Assembly: GCA_900073065.1 (NCBI GenBank)
Contig: FJOG01000006.1
Span: 1,679,979-1,743,978 of the forward strand
Reading direction: 5' to 3'
Origin: Phialocephala subalpina
Lineage: Eukaryota; Ascomycota; Leotiomycetes; Helotiales; Mollisiaceae
DNA length: 64,000 bases
The translations under genes and the position numbers were made by a program. Below the pieces are notes generated by a model that saw only the letters and a list, made by a program, of their open reading frames with translations, ran no database searches and had not been told where the DNA came from. Shown here piece after piece: positions 58,759 to 64,000 of the stretch. Positions within the stretch are counted from its first letter, which is position 1; every line of letters starts with the position of its first letter.

Positions 58759-60758
58759 ATGGAGCCTCGTAACCACGCTCATAATCACGAAGTTCTAGTT
58801 CGCCACGACCGAAATGGATCAGATATCGAAATCCCAGTTGCCGACGTGGAGGACTCATCCGGGATTCACGACGGCAGTGTTAACGAGAAGGCCACTACGA
58901 CAGTTAATACTGAGTACCCAAGAGAGTTCTGTGAAGAGCAGAAGCCAAAACAGAATCATAAGGAGAGGCTCAGGCGTATGATCAGACGATGGAAGCCTGT
59001 CATTCACATCTTCATCTGGATGCTGGTTACAACGCAAGTTTCTCCACAGGTTCACCTTTCAACACCCTAACAGGACCCCAGATGGTGGATTGTTGGACTC
59101 GTTTACCACAGACATGAATACAACTGGATTGAGCCCATGCTGCTGTGGATGCTCATCACCTTTCGAATCGTCACCTTCTACATTCCAGCTCGCTACTGCT
59201 TGGTGTACGTTTCCCGCACAGAACCTCCAAGAATTTATGAGAACCTCCAAGAATTTATGTTAATATCTCGTCAGTCCACTCCAATTCGGTTGGCACCATG
59301 GTTTGGCTGTAGTAGGAAAGGTTGTCCCCGAGGGCCATCGTATCATCACTGGAGCTACCGTTGTCATTGTTGCACTTTTCCTCGGTGTTTTCATCCCAGG
59401 AGAAACGGAATACAACAAACGCAGTGACAGAGCTGTCAGTGTTTTCGGATACCTCGTGTTCATGGCGGGACTCTATATTACTAGCAGGCACCGAAAGCAC
59501 ATCAATTGGAAGCCGGTCGTTGTCGGCATTCTCGTTCAATTCATCATGGGATTCTTCGTCCTCCGAACCACCCTTGGCAAGACAATCTTCAAATTCATTT
59601 CCGATGCTTTGACGACATTGTTAGAATACGCCTATCAGGGAGTCGTTTTCCTCACGGACAGCTCGGTACTCAAGCTTGGTGAGTGACCCTTCCAAGGCGA
59701 GAGATAGGTGTGCTAATCGATTTGCAGGATGGTTCCTTGTCAACAGTCTTTCCGTGTTCGTCTTCTTTGTCGCTCTCGTGCAGATGGCGTACTACGTAGG
59801 ATTCATTCAATGGGGAGTCCAGAAGCTTGCCTACTTCTTTGGATGGGCGTTCAGTCTCTCTGGGACTGAAGCTCTCGCCGCTGGAGTGACACCATTCTTG
59901 GGAATGGGTGAAGCTGCGATCATTATCAAAGGCTTCATTCCCGAGCTCACCCAGGCCGAGATTCACCAAGTCATGACCGCTGGTTTTGCAACCATTTCTG
60001 GATCGCTGATGGTGGTTTATATTGGGTAATGCATTATCACCGTCGTGCATGGTGGACAAATGTACTAACATACTTCTAGACTCGGTGCAAGTGGTCAGGC
60101 TGTAATCTCATCCTGTTTGATGTCGATTCCCATCTCTATCGCCATTTCCAAGATGCGCGTACCAGAAACAGAGGAGCCGCTCACACTTGGACATGTCTCA
60201 ATCTTGAACAACGAACCCGAAGATGGCAACTCTGAAACCAACATCCTCCACGCAATGGCTAACGGAGCTTGGACTGGTCTCAAAGTCGCTGGAATGGTGG
60301 CCGCAAATCTTATCGTCATCATTGCCATCGTCGCACTCTGCAACGGCATCCTTCAATGGTGCTTCAAATACATCGGAGCACCCCACGTCACAATCTCACA
60401 GATCTTTGGTTACATTTTCTACCCGGTCGCCTTCCTGATGGGGGTTCCGCGCAACGAACTCTATCTTGTTGGCCAGCTTATCGGCCTGAAGACCATTCAG
60501 AATGAATTTGTCGCATTCGCTGCCTTGACTGAACAGTCCAAGTTCCAGGCTATCTCGCCACGCGGCACCATCATCGCAACGTATGCAATTTGTGGCTTTG
60601 CCAACATTGGTTCAATCGGTATCCAACTTGGAATTTACGGACAACTTTCACCCAAGAGGCGAGGAGATTTCGCAAGGGAGGCCCTTTCGGCTTGTATTTG
60701 TGGTGCATTGGCGACGTTCATGAGCGCAAGTTTAGCTGGCATGATTTTTACGGGATAA
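58759..60758 (+). CDS. Concentrative nucleoside transporter (CNT family)
   Basis: Plasma-membrane Na+- or H+-coupled nucleoside importer. Exons 58759-59037, 59074-59204, 59275-59678, 59728-60025 and 60080-60758 sum to 596 residues in phase. The first intron (36 nt, donor GTTTCT) is unusually short; it is needed to skip an in-frame TAA at 59068-59070, and its borders are uncertain. Features: a basic cytosolic N-terminus (RLRRMIRRWK), then about ten hydrophobic helices. The signature blocks are GTEALAAGVTPFLGMGEAA, AEIHQVMTAGFATISGS, NEFVAFAAL and TYAICGFANIGSIGIQLG, which line the nucleoside and cation sites. The second intron contains a perfect tandem copy of about 20 bp (59221-59260). With the hydrolase just upstream it forms a nucleoside uptake and breakdown pair. 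Confidence 0.92.
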
Positions 60759-61159
60759 AATACCTATTGTGAGGTGCCATTTTGTATTTTGCTTTGACGA
60801 TATTGAGCTGATTCGTTAGATATCCTTGCCTGGACATTATTAATCTATCGTCTACTTTCCGTCAGCAACGGTTCCTACAGTGTTTCAACATATGAATGAT
60901 TTCCTCTTTCCCCCCTTCCAACGCCTAAGCAATACGGTGCTATATAAGTTGGGTAGATAAGTAAGAAGATATATTGACCGAGTTGATTTTTTGTTTTATC
61001 AATAGTTGTTTGATTTTATTATACTTCATTCATTCTATTTTTCTTTAGGTCTTATATCCTCTTAATCATCAACATGCGCGCTTCTTCCTTACTACCCTTG
61101 GTTACCGTTACGGTTTCGGCCCAGAACGCTACTATAACCTTTGCATCGATACCGACGGT
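60759..61159. other. Intergenic; possible start of the esterase remnant
   Basis: A short frame at 61074-61170 (MRASSLLPLVTVTVSAQNAT) looks like a signal peptide and may be the original 5' end of the following esterase pseudogene. Confidence 0.35.
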
Positions 61160-62074
61160 TCAGCCGCTTTTCTAGTGACTTGACCTGCATGCGAGCCGTT
61201 GACTTCGACACCCTCACGACAGCGGCAAGCGATGTTGAATCCGCTTATGACTACCAGTTCCAACCTCGAGTTGATGGCCAGATTATTGCTGATACTTGTA
61301 AGCCTTCCCCAAGAACTCGATTTGGATGGAAACTGACATGAGGAAACAGATGAAGTATAAATCTACCAAAAGCGCTTCAACTTCTCGGGCCCCCTTGTAA
61401 TCTCCCACGAACTCCACGAAGCAAATTTACGGGCCTACTCCGGCGTCAACGCGACTGCCGACGTCTCCACTTACCTGAAGATCTTCCCTGCCATCACTGA
61501 TGATGTGGTTGATGAGATTCTCGCTCTTTATCCAGACGCAGATTATACGAGTCCGGGATTGAGATTTGCGGATACGAAGCAATCCTTTGATCTTACGGCG
61601 TATAACTTGGCGCTTACTCATGCGATGAATAACCAAACTTGAAATGCATTGGTTGTGTTGGATCAGGCGATTCATGGGACGGATTAGAGCTATATTTGGT
61701 ACTCAACTTACACCCTGTCGTCCTCAACCGCAACAACAAGCAGCAACTCAACCTCAACATCCCCAGCTATCGCTTCAGCTTCAAGCTCCGCGACCTCAAA
61801 CTCCACTACATCAACTGGCCCCACGGGCGGAGCTGGAGGAGCTGGGGGTACCTTATCCGTCAACGCCACAATCGCGGTCATGATGTAGAAATACCTGATG
61901 TCTTTCGTCTTGATTGGGAGCCCGAATACCCTTTGGAGCGGGGATAGAATTGACTGGCGTATGTATGGGAATGATACAGCGGTGGGGACGCAGTTGGTGT
62001 TTGACACTACATTTTATCTTGATGAAGATAATTTGGCGAATGAGAAGAGTTTATATTGGAATAAGGCTTTGTAG
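61160..62074 (+). pseudogene. Type B carboxylesterase remnant
   Basis: Blocks typical of secreted fungal carboxylesterases (lipase type B) are readable: CMRAVDFDTL, YDYQFQPRVDGQIIADT, then FQKRFNFSGPLVISHELHEA with one mismatch, DEILALYPDADYTSPGLRFA, then HAMNNQT, NALVVLDQAIHGTD, a Ser/Thr-rich insert, and the end FDTTFYLDEDNLANEKSLYW. The N-terminal half with the nucleophile elbow (GESAG) is missing. In the long 3' frame three stops interrupt: TGA at 61640-61642 (TGG expected), TAG at 61685-61687 and TAG at 61886-61888 (both fit CAG). All are C-to-T or G-to-A. The natural TAG ends at 62074, directly against a Tc1/mariner element. Confidence 0.8.
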
Positions 62075-62076
62075 TA

Positions 62077-63376
62077 CAATCGGGTTCGGTTAAAACTCGT
62101 CACGTGAAAAAAGCACACCCCATCATCACTCGCAAATATTTCTTCTATTCTCTTATGAAATTTAGCCTATATAAGCTCAAAATAAAGGCATTTAGTACTT
62201 CGTTGCTTCTCTTTTATTCTTAAGATATGCCTTATATTTCCCGAGTATAAAATCATATAACTTTAAAAGGAAATTCTTATTTATTTGATGTTATTCCTCT
62301 AATAAAGCTTCTATAAAAACTGCCTTATTTCTGAGCTTATATTTGGGTCTCTTAAGCTTATCTTTCAATACTTTCTATATATTCTTAATGGAGTTAAGAT
62401 TTAGAGATTATAAAAAGTATAATATTTTATTAATTTATTTATTTTCTAAATATCGAGTAATAAGTTTAGTAATATACCAAGAAATATTATCTTATTATAA
62501 AACAACTTTATTTCTATACTTTTCTCTCATTTTATTATAAAATAAAATGAAATAATTTTGGAGTATTTAATAGTAGTATTTAAAGTTCATATTATATCCT
62601 TTCGAAAAAATATAAATAAATCTAATTTCGTTTTTATAAAAACAAGTTTATACCCTTAGAATTATTCTCCCACTCTTAAAAGAAAGTCTCAAATTCTTAT
62701 TAGTATACTCCTAATCCTTTTTAACCCCTTTAATCACATAAAATATAGTTCCATTTACTCTTATTTTGAATATAACTTTATTATTCTAATATATTTTCCT
62801 CGGGTTCCTTTTGAGCTTAAACTCGCTTCGATAATAAGCCCTTTTTTTCTTCTTATGCAAAGAACTCAAATAAAGCTTTTTATAAGGTTAGCGCTTTATT
62901 TTACTATATTATTTAAGGATTTTAGAGACTATATAGTAGTTAAATCGCTTCCCAGATTTAAATAGCGTTCCGAGTACTTTTAAGATTATTTTTGGCTTTA
63001 TTATAATAATGTATATTAAAGTCCTTATTATTTTAATCGAGAGTTTTTTCTTTGCTTTATTTTCGGCCTTTTTGCAAGTATAAAGCTATTAGTTTTAGAA
63101 TAATAATTGATAAAAAAAAGATAATAAAGCGAGGTATCTCTATTTTAAACCAAATCGCGATAAGTTTATATTCTTTATTTTTTAACGTTAAAATATATTC
63201 TTTTTCACGCTTTATGAGGTAAGTATTTTTTACCCTTAGTGCGACTTCCATGATTTGAAGTTTAAAAGGATTTTATAAGAGAATAGAGAAGATATTATGT
63301 GTGCGGTGGGGTAAGTAGTATTTGGCTATATAGCCGAATGTTACCTCACGTGACGAGTTTCAATATAACCCGATTG
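62077..63376. mobile_element. Tc1/mariner-type element, RIP-mutated, with TIRs and TA target site
   Basis: The left end (from 62077) and the reverse complement of the right end (to 63376) both start CAATCGGGTT and share AAACTCGTCACGTGA about 18 bases in. TA dinucleotides flank both ends (62075-62076 and 63377-63378). Length 1300 bp is normal for the superfamily. The interior is very AT-rich. The minus strand carries the decayed transposase described separately. Confidence 0.85.
62192..63251 (-). pseudogene. Tc1/mariner transposase, mutated beyond function
   Basis: The frame runs from about 63251 (MEVALRVKNTYLIKREKEY) to a stop at 62194-62192, about 350 codons, the usual size. Near the end the block DNISWYITKLITRYLENK, stop, INKILYFL, stop, SLNLNSIKNI, stop is recognisable as the DNAPCH...SPDLNPIENIW region of this family, with every difference a C-to-T or G-to-A change (Pro to Leu/Ser, Asp to Asn, Glu to Lys, Trp to stop). 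The C-terminal REATKY resembles the usual GGATKY ending. The N-terminal part is HTH-like but less clear. Confidence 0.8.
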
Positions 63377-64000
63377 TACTAAGTAGTGAGAGGTGGAGGA
63401 GAATGGGGTGGTTAAAATGGGTTAAAGGCGGGGCAAAATGTGTATAAGGAATAGGATGGATGGTGAGAATTGTATACATGGGCTCCAATATGAAAATGAT
63501 TGAAGCTGTCTTTCAAGAAAGGTTTTACAAACTTGACTGAGAAGCTATGCTGCCAAAGGAGACAAGTACTTCGAAGTGCAGGTAGCATCGTATGAGACAC
63601 CTCACTTCTAAGAAAAAGTCCTCACAGGTGGGACATTGATGGAGTTTCGTTGCACATCTCATCGTAGCGGACGCCTTCCGGACGCTCTAATGCCCTAAGC
63701 TTGGCTCAATTTGGCGTAGCTGTGAATTTGGAAGTTGAAAGAGACCTCTTGCACAACGAAGACTTAGAAAGTTACCTTCACAACCAGGACATTGCCGAAC
63801 TTTCGTTGCACGGCTCGGTCTGCCGGCAAAACTTCAGCTATCCGGCAGCTCTAACCTGGCTTAGCTTAAGGATTAAAGTGACTCGGTTGTGACTTTACAA
63901 ACGAGGTAATGTTCTAGAATCTAAGAGACAATGAGAGAGTCTCGTTGCACTTCGTAACCTTTTGATGAGGGAAGACAAATCACTTAGTGGGCTAGTGGCC
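63377..64000. repeat. Degenerate tandem repeat region at window end
   Basis: The word YTCGTTGCAC recurs at about 63648, 63801 and 63940, with partly conserved surroundings (CGGACGCTCTAATGCCC followed by AAGCTTGGCT near 63670-63705 versus CGGCAGCTCTAACC with TGGCTTAGCTTAAGG near 63842-63870). The period is about 140-155 bp. No gene was recognised; a 63-codon frame at 63701-63892 is probably chance. Confidence 0.45.

Noticed and set aside
1..64000. CRISPR arrays, bacterial operons or ribosomal RNA genes
   Set aside because: Nothing resembling direct-repeat/spacer arrays or rRNA was seen, and intron-containing genes show this is fungal nuclear DNA.

Overview
The window looks like nuclear DNA of a filamentous ascomycete (Pezizomycotina; a leotiomycete would fit, but I cannot prove the class). 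Reasons: genes carry 45-110 nt introns with GTRNGT donors and CTAAC-type branch sites. The families are typical of these fungi (HET, STAND/NLR, SesA-like, secreted subtilisin, ZIP transporter). Normal gene-bearing DNA alternates with extremely AT-rich blocks (1-1680, 34285-38280, 62077-63376) in which transposon remnants carry C-to-T and G-to-A changes, as expected from repeat-induced point mutation (RIP).

Layout. 1-1680: degenerate AT-rich block. 2178-15590: secreted subtilisin, an NB-ARC/TPR STAND protein (possibly broken), an O-fucosyltransferase-like membrane protein, a ZIP zinc transporter and a Pro/Arg-rich protein. 16235-17060: non-autonomous hAT-like element with intact TIRs and an 8-bp target duplication. 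17732-22779: a HET-domain gene convergent with a HET-STAND pseudogene. 23567-33078: multi-pass membrane protein, a stand-alone class III nucleotide cyclase, an alcohol dehydrogenase and a long low-complexity protein. 34285-38280: AT-rich island with a long-TIR element and two inverted copies of another repeat. 38770-46653: coiled-coil protein, a DUF3435-type recombinase remnant and a SesA-like/ankyrin protein. 46766-51454: solo LTR, HET pseudogene, aldo/keto reductase and a second stand-alone cyclase. 52676-55948: a broken small membrane protein, an ORF with a 37-residue duplication and a conserved unknown protein. 56793-60758: nucleoside hydrolase followed by a concentrative nucleoside transporter, an evident nucleoside uptake and salvage pair. 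61160-63376: carboxylesterase pseudogene abutting a RIP-mutated Tc1/mariner element.

Two themes stand out. First, the region is dense in self/non-self recognition genes (STAND, HET, SesA-like/ankyrin), several of them broken; many of the breaks are in-frame stops that a CpA-to-TpA change of CAA or CAG would create. Second, two small proteins about 25 kb apart (25223-25873 and 50786-51454) each consist of little more than a class III adenylate/guanylate cyclase domain with the catalytic positions kept, unlike the giant fungal adenylate cyclase. They are the best candidate here for something undescribed.

Exon boundaries were derived by hand from frame, donor, branch and acceptor sequences. Where a boundary is doubtful the entry says so.
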